A DNA stretch of 64,000 nt from Oxyura jamaicensis (taxonomy: Eukaryota > Chordata > Aves > Anseriformes > Anatidae): the NCBI RefSeq assembly GCF_011077185.1, contig NC_048926.1:37152058-37216057 (forward strand). Direction: 5' to 3'. This document shows positions 10,974 to 24,898 of this stretch, in pieces. The position numbers and the translations under genes were made by a program. The stretch's first letter is position 1; every line of letters begins with the position of its first letter. The notes below the pieces were generated by a model that saw nothing but the letters and a program-made list of their open reading frames with translations, was not told the origin of the DNA and did no database searches.

Positions 10974-13900
10974 CTATATAGCACATTAAGCATCTTTTCA
11001 ATAGCAAAACTATTTGTTTTGTCTGAAGGGTGATCCAGCTCCCACTGACTTGGTACCAGTTTTCTAACACTCTCTGTATTCTATTAAGCAACATTTCAGT
11101 CACATCAGTCTCCTGCCAACACTCACTTTCCAGAAGGCGAGGGAACACACGGGAAGGGAACAAAGGGTCTGTTGCCAAATGGTGACTATGGTTTATCATC
11201 TCCCACAAAATAAGCGCTATCATTAGACATACCATTCTTGGTAAATGAAAGAAAAAAAACAAGAGTCACTTTTGCTTGCAGAATTTTGACACTCAATTCA
11301 GGCTTCAGAAAGCGCAAAGGCACCGTATATGAAAAACCACATGACAGAAGATGAATGTGCACAGAGCAACTACTACTGCTATAAAAATATGTGAAGCCAA
11401 TGGTCAACCATTTTCTCTGGAAAACAGTGTTCTGCATTACTAAGAGCTAGTCAGGCAGGTTGTAGTGTATACCTGTCTTTCATTCCTGCATCATTTTAGG
11501 TTTAAAAGGAAAAAAATACTTGAAGTAGTTATTAACTTCACACAGGCCACATCACTGCTACCTTTACTGCTGTTATTCTTGACTTCCTGCACTTTCATAA
11601 ACCTTTGCACTCAGACTAGGTGAGAGATTCTCCAATTCACACCAGTGCATTTTATTTTATAACCTTTATGTAAAACAAGAGCAAGACCTAGTTGGCCTAT
11701 TCTTCTGTTTAATTCATTGGCTTACTGTTACACTTATTTTCCTTTCTCCCTTTCCTATTTTTCTGTTAGAAAGCACTGTGCTTCCTTTGCTCCTACTTTG
11801 TTAAACTGTAATGTCTGTTCTTTCACGGCTTGTTCTGGACTGCAAACAATAGCAAAGTGCTCAGTTTTGGTATTGTTAAGCTACTGTTTTTGCCTATAAA
11901 ACATAATAAAGACCATGCCAACTGCCCTTCCGGGTGTGCCTCTTTTTTGTGGAAAGCAGTGAGTCATGCTGGGTCTGGCTGCTACAGAAATCCACCACAC
12001 AGCCAGGCAGCAAATGAGGGTTGAGGCAAAAAGAACATGGAAACTGTCAAAATCAGCTCCTAATAATATCACCGTTTGGTTATTCACTAGTGAACTTCCA
12101 AAAAAGAGACTTAATATATAGAAATAAAGAAACAGAAAACATTTATATATTTAATATACAGAAAGAGAGGGGAGAAAAGGGAGACAAATTTGTACAGAGT
12201 GATCTTATGCAGAGAAAACCAGCAGGGACTACAGTCCATTGAACAAAAGTAGGCATGAATGAAGAGAATGGAATAAGAGAAATGCCACTGTATTTTTCTT
12301 ACAATCAAATCCTCACACTGTATTTGTGTATAACAATCCTCTTGCCACTGTGACTTTCACTCTGAATAACTAGAGATCAGTTCTACAAGTAGGGAAGACT
12401 CATCTCCTCCATGAAGAACTGTTTGCAAAAGAAGTGTAGGAAAACTTTTTCAAGACAGAGTTTTGTTTCATATACCTTAAGTTCAATAACTGGAGACTTT
12501 GAGAAGATTCCAAAAATTCTCTAAGAAAAATCTTAATTTTATATTTAAAGGAACAAGTGCTGTTCTTTTTGGGAAGCCAATCTATTATGCACATAAAAGA
12601 GAAAGTGGTAATTTGATGACACTGCCATATTAATTTGCATCTGGAGTTGGTGTCAGTCTGAAAACAGTAACTTGCACCAACAGCTGAACTCTGTCAGAGT
12701 TGCAGTACAGTGCTTATGTCTAATAATGTAATAACACCTTCTTAGTTAAGCTTTTTAGTTAGAAATCATTTCCACATCAGGATACCACAATTATTTTGCT
12801 TATTGAACTTGCCTTGTAATGACAACCAGAAGAAAATGCATCCCAACTGGATAACTGACTATGAAATACATAAAGATATGCATAATAACAAGAGTTCCAA
12901 TTTTCCTATGAAAAGGGAAAAAGCAAGAATTTTTCAATTCATTTTTCAAAGTCCTTCTAAAATGCTTTCCTGGACACAAAGTGCAAAAAATTAACTTAAA
13001 ACGTTAAAGATGGTCCGGGATTGTGACTTACAAATATGGAAAATCAGGGTGTTTTTAAGCAGCAACAGTTAAATTAGACTGATTTTCTGTGGATTTGTAT
13101 AGCAGTGTAGTTCTCATACATTTTAATCTAAGGATAATAGTTGCAAGATCCTATTAAGTTTCTAAGACATAAAGAAAAAGAACTACTCTTTGTCAAGAAA
13201 CTAGCATAAGCATGCAGGATTATCTAAACAAACAAAACCCAACCAGCCAAAAGACCAACAAAAAAACCTCCCAAATTTTAATTTGTGTTTCTGTCCTTCA
13301 GCATATTTTACTTATACTAAACTGTAACCAGTTCCTGAAGTGACAGCTTTAGAAATGAAAGAGTTCTGCTTTGTTAATGGAAAAACAAATCTGCCTCATT
13401 ACAATGTGTCTACTTCTAAGTAAACCTGCAAGACAGGTGGGAGCATCAGTCTTCCTTACCGGTCTTTGCATGGCCTTTGAAGAATGAATAGCAGAAGCTG
13501 TGCCAGGTGGTTACAATTGAAGGAAGCAGAAGGCAGAAGTTTATTTTCTTTTTTTTTTTTTTTTTTTTTTTCTCTCTCTCCCTCCTGCACTATGAAGAAC
13601 AGCTCATGTATGAATATAATTATCAGCTTCCTTCAGATGGGCCAAAATACATGAGCTATGAATTAGAATGAGCCACTATGAGTCCTGTTGGGAAGAGTTG
13701 TAATAAAAATAGGCTTTGATGTCTTTTGCTGAATGTCAAACAACCTCTTCTGTCAGAATATTTATGCCCCTAAAAGCAGCACATTTGCAATGTCCAACGT
13801 GTTTGAAAGCTGTTATATAAGGTTTTGAGAAAATTATCAGCTCATTGCATCATGACCTTTACAATCTCCTTACAGAAGCTACTCAGAAAAATGTTTTGTG

Positions 13901-14186
13901 TATTAATGGGCAGTAAAACTATTGTTCTAATGTGCAGCTCAATACCAAACACCACGGACAATCTAGTGTGCATACATAAGTATGAAAAGGACAACAGGTT
14001 TTTAAAAGCCTGTTGAACTAAGTGTGTTAGTCTAATGTTTACAATGTAGAAATCACCTCTAAAACACAATCTCACATTTTTTATAAATTTCATGCATCTG
14101 AAAAAAAAAGGGTAATATTAAAAAAAACTTTGTCAGTCATATTTTACTAATGATGTTTACAAGCATGAAAACCATACACCTGAAAA

Positions 14187-14330
14187 ATCATAGAATCACA
14201 GAATGGCCTGGGTTGAAAAGAACCTTAAAGATTAGTTTCAACCCCTCAGTCATTGGCAGGGTTGCCAGCCACTAGAGCAGGCTGCCCAGAGCCACATCCA
14301 GCCTGGCCTTGAATGCCTCCAGGGATGTGG
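14187..14330 (-). mobile_element. CR1 LINE 3' end fragment
   Basis: The plus strand begins with the complement of the CR1 terminal repeat (atcatagaatcacagaatgg) and runs through the typical reversed 3' region (cagcctggccttgaatgcctc), stopping at 14330. It is a short 5'-truncated minus-oriented copy in the intron, in the same orientation as PIP5K1B. Confidence 0.9.
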
Positions 14331-17300
14331 ATAGGTAGACATGACTGATATTCTAAATGCTGTTTCTGTATTCCAAGTGAAAGAGCCTGACAATGAGACT
14401 CCGTGTTACTAAACTTACACTAGTGGCAAATCATGACATGCGAATCAGTAAGCATCCCAGTTACATGAAGGTGAAACATATACTCCTTTGCCATTGCCAA
14501 TTAGAATCCTAAGACCTGTCATTTTTGCAGCTGACATACATACGTAGTTGAAAAGCTTGTAGGTGCAAGCAATTAGAATTGAGGAACTCAGTCTGTATTT
14601 CAAAATCCTGAGTAACCATGGTGAAATCCATTGGGCAGCGCACATCAACACATACCAGCTCAGGGAGGGATCCACACATGAAGTCTGTTCTAAGACGTTC
14701 TTTTGGACCCTCCTCACCAGAAAGAATTAAGGTCATGAAATCAGACTTGTAAGAACGAGTGTGGAATAAGAAAGGCAGCATGCAGGGGGACAAATTCATG
14801 CAAGGACACATTGCTTTTGTATTAAATAACTGCTATTACCACATGATCATCTGTGCATTTATCTGAACAATAATTTTAAATTTCAAGTTTAAGAAGTACA
14901 GGATTTCTTTTTACTTTTAAACCAGTAAATCATTTCCAGTAACATCTCATTTAATCATTTAATTTTTTAAATTTATTTTATTTTTCCTGTGAAGGAAAGC
15001 ATCCAGATTTGATTTTCACTTTGCATTTTAAGTCAGGAACTGAAATTTTGTATTTTGGTTTATGTCCAGGACAATCATTTACATGCCTGAGACAGATTCC
15101 CTCTTCTAACACTTCATGAAACAACTCCAATAAATCTAAACATTAACTTTTGACATCTCTGGAGGAGGGGAGGGAGTCAGTTTGCTCAGATGACATAGTT
15201 CTTTTAATGCTAACATAGATAATAAAATATCAGACTATAGGATTAAATGAAACATGTATTAATCTTTAGTCCAACATTGCTTTTTGATGCTACATCAAGA
15301 TTGCAGATAGCAGTGTTCTGCCCTTTTAACCAATATTTTTCAATCTGTTTTTACGCTAAGTATTTTTTTTTCTCTTTTAACTTTTTCACAACTTATAGTC
15401 ATTATGCCTTTGTATCTGGAAGTGTTATCTGCTGTAGCTGTAATTCTATACTAGGATGTAAACAACAGCAACAAAAAAATGGATGGTGTACCTTAAAGGA
15501 TACAAAGCTCTTCAGACATGACAAAATACAGCTCCTTCCAGCACATTAATGAGAGTTAGAAATTACAGTCTTTTCAAAAAATAAGTAACTGAGCTGCAAC
15601 CAACATGTACATGGAACTTCTGCATGAGTAAAAATATATATATATATATAATCTCTTAATGCAACATACTTGCTGGAAACAATTGGTAATTAAAAGTTCA
15701 AATTACTGCAACAGCCTCATCATAGCTGCATTGGTGATCATTCAGTTTCAATGCAGACTTCTAATAAGGCATTCAAAGACAAATTGGGAGTGAGGGGACA
15801 GAATAAGAGAGTAAGAGAAGACCCTATTTACATGGTGTATCAGAAAGAGCAAAATAGTGGAACACAGGTTTTGTACAATTTCGTGATGCACTCAGTTCTC
15901 ATCCTTAATTTTTAGACTGAAAAAGAAAATCCAAAAAAAAGATACTTTCTCCATTCAGTAATGATCATCCACAAGAGTGCTCAACTCTGCTCTTGCCCTC
16001 ACCTTCCTAAAGCAGTCTATTTCATCTTGGTTCTAAGTTAAAAAAAAAGAGAAAAAAAAGGAAAAAAAAAAAAAAGAAACCAGAAAGAAAAAATAATGCC
16101 ATCACAGCAGAATGGGGAAAGCCTTAGTTTTCTTTCAACTACATATTACATGTTGCTTCAATCATAGTCAAATTTTCTTTCTCTCCCATGGGGATTCCCC
16201 CATTCAGTGCATCCGTTCACGAATTAGAGCTTTCAATTCTTTTTCCTCCACTTAGTTGCTTATTTACATTCAGTTGGCATGAATTTAATTCTCTTTTAAT
16301 CAAATTGAAGCAATTTTTTCTAAGCTTCAGAAGCTAAAGGTGGTGGGTGGACAGACAGAACATTTAAACATAACACAAAAATTTGCCTAGATAGAAAGGC
16401 AGATGCACAAAAGGTGTGTATTTCTTACAGCAGGAAAGTTAATACTTACAAATCCCTTCCAAAAACAGCAGAAGCTTTTACTCTACAGACAGAGAAGCAA
16501 AGTAACCCTTTATCATGGGATTTTATTTAGGTTTGTAACTGAAAATTGTGAGTCCTGCTGTAAGATAGACTGAGAAGAGAGTTTGTTGTTGTTATTTTTT
16601 AAACAAAGCAAAACAAAACAAACTCCTGTTTAAAACATGTCTAGAAGCACCTGTAAAAGCATCAACCTTCTCCAGTTCTTTGCAATTATAACAGCAATGT
16701 TAACTGAGACAACAGTCACAATGCTCAGGATGTTCCAATTTGTCATCTTTAATTTAATTCATCAGTACTCACTATGAAAACTTTACCTTCATCTGCTTAC
16801 AGAAGTAATGCCAGATATAATATGTAATAATTGCCTCTCCTAAAATAAAGCAAGTAAACTCTTTCAATTAAGGGTATTTCAACTCAAAATTGAACATTAT
16901 TTCTTGTGGAAAAACACATCTTTTAAATCTTTTAATTACTGAAATAACTCTGTGCCACATATAAATTTACTTGAGGTGGAGTGGAAAATCTTGAAAGCTT
17001 ACATTTGCTGAATAACTTATATCACATTATGTTTGTTCACTTTTTCCTTTTTAATTCCCTATTGTAGATGGTCCTTGTGTGGTGAAAAATACAGACATCT
17101 CTCCCCCCCCCCTTCTTTTCCCACTCCTTCACACTGCCAGGGTAACACCTGATATCTCCTCTAACTCTTCAAGGACTGAGGAATAACTTGGTGAAAAACA
17201 ATCAGCTGGTAGTCTGGACAAACACTCCAAATAAGCTGTGTGTCTATGACTGCTGCTCAGTCTCCCTGTTTTGCTGAAATCTCAAATCCCTAACCACTGC

Positions 17301-17631
17301 TCTGTATCATCTAACAACTGCGCTTGTTCTAACCATACCAAATCAGGATTACATACGTGCTCCTCACATGATAAAGACTCAGAAGCCAGCTTCAGCTCAG
17401 CAAGTCACAACTGGATAGCCACACTGGCAGCATCTCCTCACTTAGACCACAAGTGCTAAGCACCCTCAAGGTGGTAATGAGCTCCTTTCTCGGGTAAAAT
17501 GCCATGTTTCTCTCCTTGGAAAAAAATACATTCATGGCTAATAGAAACAGAGGGTAGTTCTGAAAAACAGGTTACAAATGTGTGTCTCAAGGTATTGAGA
17601 TGAGTGCCTCAAGGTATTAAAAAGTATTATT

Positions 17632-17666
<35 letters not shown>

Positions 17667-19516
17667 GGGCATATGACAGCATCTGTCTTCTTAATGGTAT
17701 TGGCACACACTACTTACCAACATTAATGGCAGTCAAGGAGCCATCCAGACACTGTACTGTTACTACATGTGCAGGACTATTTCCTTTCAATATCATATAA
17801 CAGAGATTTCTAAGTGGTTATGAGGAAATTCTTGTACTACCTACTTTCTGCTAGGACACTCTGAAGGAGGAGGAAAAAGCCTGAAAAATAAGGTGCCAAA
17901 CTGTGATTCTATTGAAGAACTTAAAGTAGAACTTCATAGTCAATTACATATTTAAAGACTGACAGCAGGCTTACATTTGTAAACAAATCATTTGTTCAGG
18001 CTTTGTTTCAAAGACTGCTCCAGGCTTTATGGTTTAAACAGCAAAGTGCTGAGTCCTGCAGCACAGCATTTTGTAATGCTCAAAAGAAGAACTCTAGTGA
18101 GAAAAAACTAAGGCATCTAAAACTAGAGGCATCATTCTGGCTTTTTTTTTTTTTTTTTTTTTCATACCAGCTTTTCTTAATGTAGGACTGAAGTGCCTCC
18201 AATACATAATAAAAGCAAACAAAACTTCAGCTGTACATACTATTAGTAGCCTATTTCTTAAAGTTCGTGCATAGGCTTTTTGGGACAACTTGTCATGGTT
18301 CTGTAATTAAAAAATAATCTTTTTTTTTTAGACCCTAAACCATATCTCATGTCAAAATTTCTTTTTTAGCAAAACATTAGACCTATGGAAAATGCCACAT
18401 CACTGAGATTTGTTTCAACTTAATGAAAATGGTACCTGCAAATATCATTTTGATCAAGCAATGCTGCAAGTCATTTTACTTCTTATACAAAAGCAATTGG
18501 TCAAATTTTAATAGGGAAGTAAAATTCTACTGCTTCAAGATTACTTGTAAAATAACTTGATCTTTTTGGACAAAATGCCAAGTAAAGTACTACATCTGAG
18601 TACATGAGTAAGCTTACCAAATTTATATAGACACTGTGTAGTGCAGGATTCCAAATTACTACAAAGAAATTCAAGATACTTGCTTTCACAAAAGATACCC
18701 TTCCTGACAAAAACAGATAAAGAAACACCTAGTCTGTGATACCACATATGGCAAATGATTTCTAAGCAGGCAAGACAGCACAACATAAAATTTCGTTTCA
18801 GGCACACTTGGTAGAGTACAGGTACACACAATCTCCCAGAAAGCTTTACTGGCACAACAACGATATTGGGCAGACATGGCTACAAGGCATTCAAACACAA
18901 CTCATTATCACATCCAGGCTAGATCACAAGTGTCTACACTTTCCTTGAGACCTTCCTGTTTTCATCTGTCTTAGGTTAAAATTAGACAGGCTCTCTTCAC
19001 ATCCATTGGAGAAGGTTCACAGAAATGCACTTCAGAAATGGTCACTTTGAAGGAATGTAAAGAAGATCATTCAGCACTCAACATTCAGAATAAATATCAA
19101 CTTGAAAGCAGTTCCCTTTTCCTAGCACATCAAAGTTTTCTGCAGGTTTTTCAGGCTGCAGCCAAGTTACAACAAGTATTTCCTACCCTGATCTTAGTAT
19201 ACATTGGCTTGTGGAACAGACTAAGGCCTAAGCAAGTTTTCAATGCCTACTTTAGCTTTGCAACATGACAAAAAATTAAAGGTGTACTGTAAAATTTATG
19301 CAGTATTTATGCATTTTATTTTGTGAGCTCAGTGCAAAATACTTAATAGGTCCTATGGCGTAATGACACCTCTTCTTCACTGGAGATGGTCAGTGTCGAT
19401 CCACAGAGATAGTCTCACATTCTGCATTTTCTTTTGCAGAGCCTCCTCCCATTGCATACATTGTCAGACTTTAACCAGAACAGTGGGGAGTATTATTCCA
19501 AATATACAACCTTTAC
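14331..19516 (-). other. PIP5K1B: PIP5K1B intron, proximal part
   Basis: This is AT-rich intron sequence. It includes a short AT tract near 15634-15650, an A-rich tract at 16035-16080, C10 at 17103-17112, T30 at 17633-17662 and another T run near 18141-18161. Open frames are short and antisense or chance. Confidence 0.85.
17633..17662. repeat. T30 homopolymer
   Basis: This is an uninterrupted run of 30 T on the plus strand (A on the PIP5K1B sense strand). It may be the tail of an old retroposed sequence, but no parent is recognisable. Confidence 0.95.
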
Positions 19517-19661
19517 CTGCTAGAATAGAGCATAGGTTGATCACGTTGGTAACGCTCATCTACATTCAAGGAAGAAGAAGAAATTGTGGTTGCCAAAGAA
19601 GCTGCTTCAAACAGAGAAGGAGTGCTTGGCACTAGATCCGGTCGATGGCGTGAACCTAGTA
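19517..19661 (-). CDS. PIP5K1B: PIP5K1B coding exon, residues 453-501, C-terminal tail
   Basis: This 145-nt exon encodes VLGSRHRPDLVPSTPSLFEA then a serine/threonine-rich run ending LYSS and a split codon. The GSRHRPDLVPSTPSLFEAAS stretch is diagnostic of the beta isoform. The acceptor is tgtgaatttag and the donor GTAAAG. The neighbouring intron towards the previous exon is only 738 nt, while the next intron is 9.6 kb. Confidence 0.96.
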
Positions 19662-20399
19662 CTAAATTCACAAAAACAAAGAACAACATTAACAACTGTA
19701 ATTTCAAACTGGATCCAAGAATCTTTATCCAAGTGTATGGAGTCACTTGGTGCTCTCACCAGTTTCTTTAAGCTTCTTGACATGTTTGAATTGATGAGAT
19801 CATGATGCTCATGTGCCCATACCCACTCTCTTTCACACTATAGGGCAAATTACAGCTGCTAGACAGTACACTTCTGCAGATGACAGAGCAAACCCATGGA
19901 CAAATATTAAACACTGGTATGATTATCTAAGTTCCAGGATTGGTCTCATGCTGTGAAGGCCTGTTTTTCAGATGGGATTAGATGGTTGGTTCTCCATTGT
20001 GTCAGGCTGCAGATGCACTCTGAAAGGGGCATACTCTTCAAAAAGACTCCGGGGAAAATGAACTGAGCTCTAAAACACTTCACATGACATGTTCTTTTAG
20101 AAATCATAGAACAGAACTGGATCTGGCCTTAATCTACTGCCTGTGTTGCACATACTCTTTTAGGATTCCCTGAAAATGAGGAGAACACTAAAATTATATT
20201 AAAACCTTGATTCTGACTTCCCCTTGCTCCTGGAGGTCCATTTCGACAAATAGAACTAACTGCTCTTTCCCTGTATTAACCAAGAATAACCCAAACCTCA
20301 AATTTAGAAAGATCAGCCAAATTGGAGACCTCCTAGTTCAGGCTTATACTAAAATTGCTTTAAAAACAGTGTTTAGGCTGTTGATTTGAAAGTCATTAC
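19662..20399 (-). other. PIP5K1B: PIP5K1B intron (738 nt)
   Basis: This short intron lies between the two middle tail exons. It has no repeat or gene. Confidence 0.9.
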
Positions 20400-20555
20400 C
20401 TTCCTCATCCAGGCTGGAGTAGCTTTGTCCTTCAGTAATAATGCCATGTTTCTCATCCTTCCAGTCCTGGCTAACAGCATACACTATTTCTTGTGATGTT
20501 GCCTTCAGGGCCGTGATGGAATTGCACCGTTTCTTGGAAGGTGAAGATCTTAAAG
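20400..20555 (-). CDS. PIP5K1B: PIP5K1B coding exon, residues 401-453, start of C-terminal tail
   Basis: This 156-nt exon begins ALRSSPSKKRCNSITALKAT and ends SYSSLDEE plus one base. It has the basic/serine-rich SPSKKRCNS stretch, then a Gln/Glu/Asp-rich segment with DWKDEKHG. Tail sequences of type I kinases diverge between isoforms, and this one matches the beta isoform. The acceptor is ggtaatgcag and the donor GTAATG, weaker than the other donors in this gene. I infer a beta-specific tail from motif recall, not from an alignment. Confidence 0.95.
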
Positions 20556-23500
20556 CTGCATTACCAAATGAACACAGATGTTGAATTAAGTCATCTTAAT
20601 CAACCTGCCTACCTTTAACAGCATACAGAAAGACAAGACATCTATAAAGCTAGTTTCTGGATATAGACCAAGAATCCAAATAGACTGTATCCATTCAAAT
20701 ACAAAATCACTTATCAAAGAGCTTAAACCAAGAGCCACAGGCATTGGCTATTTATCTACGAGTGAAGAACTTTTTTTTTTTTTTTCCTGAAGTTTCTTAC
20801 TGACAAAAAATTCAAGTCAGTAAACCAACTTTGACATCAATAAGATACAAATCTCCTAAGTAGCATCAACCTGTGTAATTAGACACAGATCAACACAGAA
20901 GAAAACACAAGACAGAAAAACTGAAAAGTTTTGGAGTATTCTGAGAAGTTATGATCACTTGCTCGACCTGTGAACTACTGCTTTACAACGATGCATATGA
21001 TACCACAACGTTTCCATTTCAGTGGTGTGTTCAAACCGAATCTTCTCTGGGTAAAATAAACACTTCCAATATATTGATGGCTTGTATATTCAGGTACGAG
21101 CATCCCTTTTATACATCTTAGCAGGGACTTCGTACTTACTTATGGGATTTTGAGTGAATCTAGGATCTGACCAGTATTACTGTTACTGGATCATGACCTC
21201 TTTTTGTAGTTCTCTTCCAGAAGGATACCAACTAGTTCATTTAGTGTTTTTTTTGTTTGTTTTGTTTGTTTGTTTGTTGTTTGTTTTTAATTGCCAGCTT
21301 CCATACACTGGCGCAAGGTCACTTCAGATACACTAAAACAGTTTATACTGTGCTGTACTCCAAAATTCAAATTAAGAGCATCAAAATCATTTGGCTAAGG
21401 ACTTGCTTGGAAGAAGATAATCAGATGCACAGCTCCAGAATATTGTTAAAAAAAATAACAAAAAAGTAGATCTGCTGAGCTAACACCTGACCAAGGCTGA
21501 ATCTGCTTACTGCATTTTAATAGTTAGTTTTGGAGGCTTGCTCTGTGCACTAAAGGAAAAGCTTACATCCAGAACAGGGCTTAAGAACTTAAACTGAAAC
21601 ATCTCAAAGTTCGGAAGCGATGTTCTTGAAGACAAGAACACTCCTACTTTATTTCTGTGAAAGAATGATAATGCATTTTAACTATTCATCTATATAAAAG
21701 TAGATTAATAGCCTTGTATACAAATCAATAACAGTGGGATATTAGAACAGGTTAATAGTCTGGAAAAACAAGACACAAATTAAGATCAGAGAGAAAATTA
21801 GGCATGGTGTCCTTAGTTCTACATTGTAGTTTTCAAATACAGAAAGCTTTGAATCTTGTGCTTACATAAATCTAGAAGTAAAAAATAGAACTGAAAAAAA
21901 TACTCAAATGTTCAGGAAACGTATATAGCTGCAAGATAAATTTAGTTTGTTCAAGGGAGAGATGTATTGAGCTCTGTACTGTTTATTTTCCATCAGTATG
22001 GAAGAGTTCCAGGTAACAAGGCTTTTGGAGTATATCTTAGACAACACAGCTGCCATCAGCTCTCTAACAAAATTATTCCATGGTTTAGCAGAACTCAGCC
22101 TCAGGAGACTCCTTCTTCCTTTCATCTGAATTTTGCTTTGTTTTTATCACATTAGCAAACAGTGGATTAATACCATAAAATTATCATAAAGTGGTAATTT
22201 TAAGTTCATATACTACATCATTTACCTGTTCCAAAGGTTTTACTATTTAACACCTTAAGTTGTTAGCTTGTACTAGTATTTACAGTAATTCTCCTTTCAC
22301 TTAAATCTCATTTAGCTCTATCATTCATTTGCATTTTGTTCTACTTCTCTCCACGTGGGCTTCCTTCTCACTCAGATAACTATTGACAATGTTAAAAGAG
22401 ACCAGCCTCACACTGGTCACAAAGGTGTATACAAAACACCTTTCATCAGTTTGACACAATTCCATAGCCTCAATACTCTTCCTGTGGCATTTGAGCCAAC
22501 TGTCTGTTCCACATATCAACGTTCACCTCCAAACCAAATACAGGTACACAAGATAAGATTATCATAATGCTAACCAGGATCTTTTCTAGAGTATATGCTT
22601 CTCTATCAGCTACATAGTTCTAGCCAATCAATTTGTATTTATTTGTCAGGAACTGTGCTTTATAAAAATCCATCCACGAAACTTACAGAACACTATTTCC
22701 TAGAAGACAGATGCCTTCTTTTACCAAATGGGAAAAAAACATTGTCAGAAAAACAAAACAAAACAAACAAACAAAAAAGTGAAATGTCAGCACCTCCACA
22801 GATTTAAAAAATAGTTTGGCAGTAAAGCAGTAAGTTAGTAATGGATGATACCAACTGCTTTGTTTGTCTTATATATTACATTTTTTATAGCACCTGCCAC
22901 AATTGCTCAGATAACCAGGACGGCTTTTCCCCGAACTGTGGCTTGGGACACAGTGAAACCCAAGCACTCATCTGTGCCTTGCTGGTATATTCATCAGGTC
23001 TTGCCTACCACTTTCATCACTGCACAGACGCTGAGTGCTTCTCAGCAGTCACCACCATTCTTCTCTGCATATTCGATACTTCAGACTGAATGTCCTTCCA
23101 GTAGCATGACATATTCTATTCACAGAAGAATTATCCATTGACTCATTAATAAAAGACTCTCCAAAAGTCTTATTTTCCTGAATGCTTGTCACAACACAGC
23201 ATGTATATGTAAAATCACTAGGGTTAATTCAAGTTTTCCCTTCTTCCTCTAAAACCCCCTCACGCTACTTAAACTCTGCTTTTATTTTATTTTATTTTAT
23301 TTAAAGTTTGGCTTCTCTCAGCTTTCTCTTTTCTCCATAAGTCCTTTTCCTCTTATTTAGTAATTTTTATTTATTTAGATGATTTTTATCATCTACTGTT
23401 CTGATTTCTTGTTGTTCTTAGGGTCTGCAGAGGGTCACTTTCCCCTTCAACCCTAATGCTTGAGGATATACAGTTGCATGGTCTACTTAAAGTTATACTA

Positions 23501-24245
23501 ATAATTAATTTTATTTCTGAGAAGTTACAATAAACAATAGTTAATTTTAATAGTAAATTGTTGCTGAAAAACTTAAATGGAAGTCTTTGGACAACTCTTG
23601 GTAGGTAGTGATGTCCTTTTGTTGTGAAGGTGGGTTTCTACTCGCATTCTTCCTGTTTTTTTAACCCATACCTGATAATGGTAAAGTATTAGGCAAAGTA
23701 CTTAATAATGGTATGTAATTTACCCTTGAGAATGAATTAAAAGATTAAGGAAAGGAGAAATGGATAGGAAAAGCAGAAACAGGTAACAGTGACAAAGGTG
23801 AAAGACTTTATTAATTGTGAACTTCCTGTTTTCTTCCTGACAAAGCACAGAAGAAATCCATATCAAAAGGAAGAATGGCTACACTCAAACATGCTAAAAA
23901 TGGTATTTAATCAACTAATGCAAATTAAATAAAGTGAATGGGGTCATTTCTCTGAATAGATGAAGGACTGGGCACATAATTAGCTCATGAAATTTATCTT
24001 GATATCAATCAAGGGAACCTGCCTTACCTTCAGATCCCCGATGACACAAAAAATACATAGGAAATAATTCTCCATAATTCTAATAGTAGGGTACAATCCC
24101 ACTAGACCCAGTGAAGAAACTCAACTTCTGGTAATGCAGTTACCACGTGATCTTGAAGAAAGATTTATTCTATTGTCAAGACAAAAGTATTTTGAAGTAA
24201 TGATTATAAAAGAGTCTAGAAGAGCAAAAACAACAACTTTCTTAC
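20556..24245 (-). other. PIP5K1B: PIP5K1B intron (3.7 kb)
   Basis: This holds a (TTTG)n-like tract at 21246-21290, an AAAC-type tract at 22749-22777 and a (TTTTA)n tract at 23280-23302. The 98-residue open frame at 22845-23141 resembles nothing I know. Confidence 0.88.
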
Positions 24246-24330
24246 CTTGAACTTTCTTGAAAACTCTGGTGCTCATAAATTTTAAAAATCTGTCTGCATA
24301 AAAACTTGGTCTGTGAACTGAAACTGTGTC
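24246..24330 (-). CDS. PIP5K1B: PIP5K1B coding exon, residues 373-401, end of activation loop
   Basis: This 85-nt exon reads DTVSVHRPSFYADRFLKFMS followed by TRVFKKVQ and one base of an Ala codon. The VHRPSFYADRF segment completes the type I activation loop, and RFLKFM closes the kinase core. The acceptor is taagattcttatag-like, reading aatcttatag on the minus strand, and the donor is GTAAG. Downstream exons encode the isoform-specific C-terminal tail. Confidence 0.97.
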
Positions 24331-24849
24331 CTATAAGATTGAAAAAGTTCTCAGTCACATTTTCCACATGAAAATCAAAATTAAATTGTCAAGAGAAAAG
24401 CTCTACAACTCTGGTAAATTATATATTTCTGTCTTATTCAAAACAACAAAACCCCAACACTTTTTTCCTTTAAGGAAATTTGGCTTAGACGAGTTTTAAC
24501 TAAGTTAGACAATTTCATTTATGAAATTTTGCGTTATTATACAGCCACATTCTGCAAAATCTTTCCAGAACTTGGAAATGCTATTTTTTACCTTACATAC
24601 TTTCTTCAGTGTCTTTCTACATGACTATTGTCCCGAGTAAGTTATATGGGCAAGATAATTTTATTTGCTTTTTGAAAGATCAACTAAAGTAAGAGCATTA
24701 ATTGGGAAATGGATCTAAAAAAATTCAGCAACACTCTAGATGATGTGGTGATGGCAGACTACAACTATCCCAGAACTAGCTCTTCCCTGGTCAACAGAGG
24801 TCAAATTTCCATTACCTAAATATCAGCAATTAAAAATATTTATATTTAC
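24331..24849 (-). other. PIP5K1B: PIP5K1B intron (519 nt)
   Basis: This short intron splits the activation loop after Gly372. Nothing else is seen in it. Confidence 0.93.
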
Positions 24850-24898
24850 CCCATCATAAACAAGAGCTTTCCATGAGTGTTCCAGCTTCTTCATTAAC
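24850..24898 (-). CDS. PIP5K1B: PIP5K1B coding exon, residues 356-372, substrate-specificity Glu362
   Basis: This 49-nt exon encodes LMKKLEHSWKALVYDG after completing Arg356. It is the first part of the activation loop. The glutamate in KKLEHSWK falls on residue 362, which is known to set preference for PI4P over PI5P in type I versus type II kinases. The adjacent dilysine helps membrane targeting. The acceptor is tatgtgcttag and the donor is GGG/GTAAAT. A glutamate here confirms a type I enzyme (type II kinases have alanine). Confidence 0.97.

Larger units (their letters stand above)
9944..14186 (-). other. PIP5K1B: PIP5K1B intron, distal part
   Basis: This is part of the 9.57-kb intron between residues 501 and 501 (split codon). 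It holds G12C5 at 10299-10315, a 12-bp-period repeat of acagatatga at about 10395-10428, a (TA)n tract at 10950-10973, and a T23 plus CT run at 13549-13580. No nested gene is seen. Confidence 0.85.

Noticed and set aside
11880..12010. TATAAAA followed by AATAAAG, LTR-like spacing
   Set aside because: No TG...CA termini or target duplication could be found, and both motifs are common by chance here.
19363..19805. overlapping plus-strand open frames
   Set aside because: They are antisense to a confirmed PIP5K1B exon and have no independent support.
20101..20130. atcatagaacagaactggat resembling a CR1 terminus
   Set aside because: The similarity stops after about ten bases and no CR1 body follows.
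22845..23141. 98-residue plus-strand open frame in a PIP5K1B intron
   Set aside because: No known domain, no splice or promoter context, and an overlapping frame is equally open.
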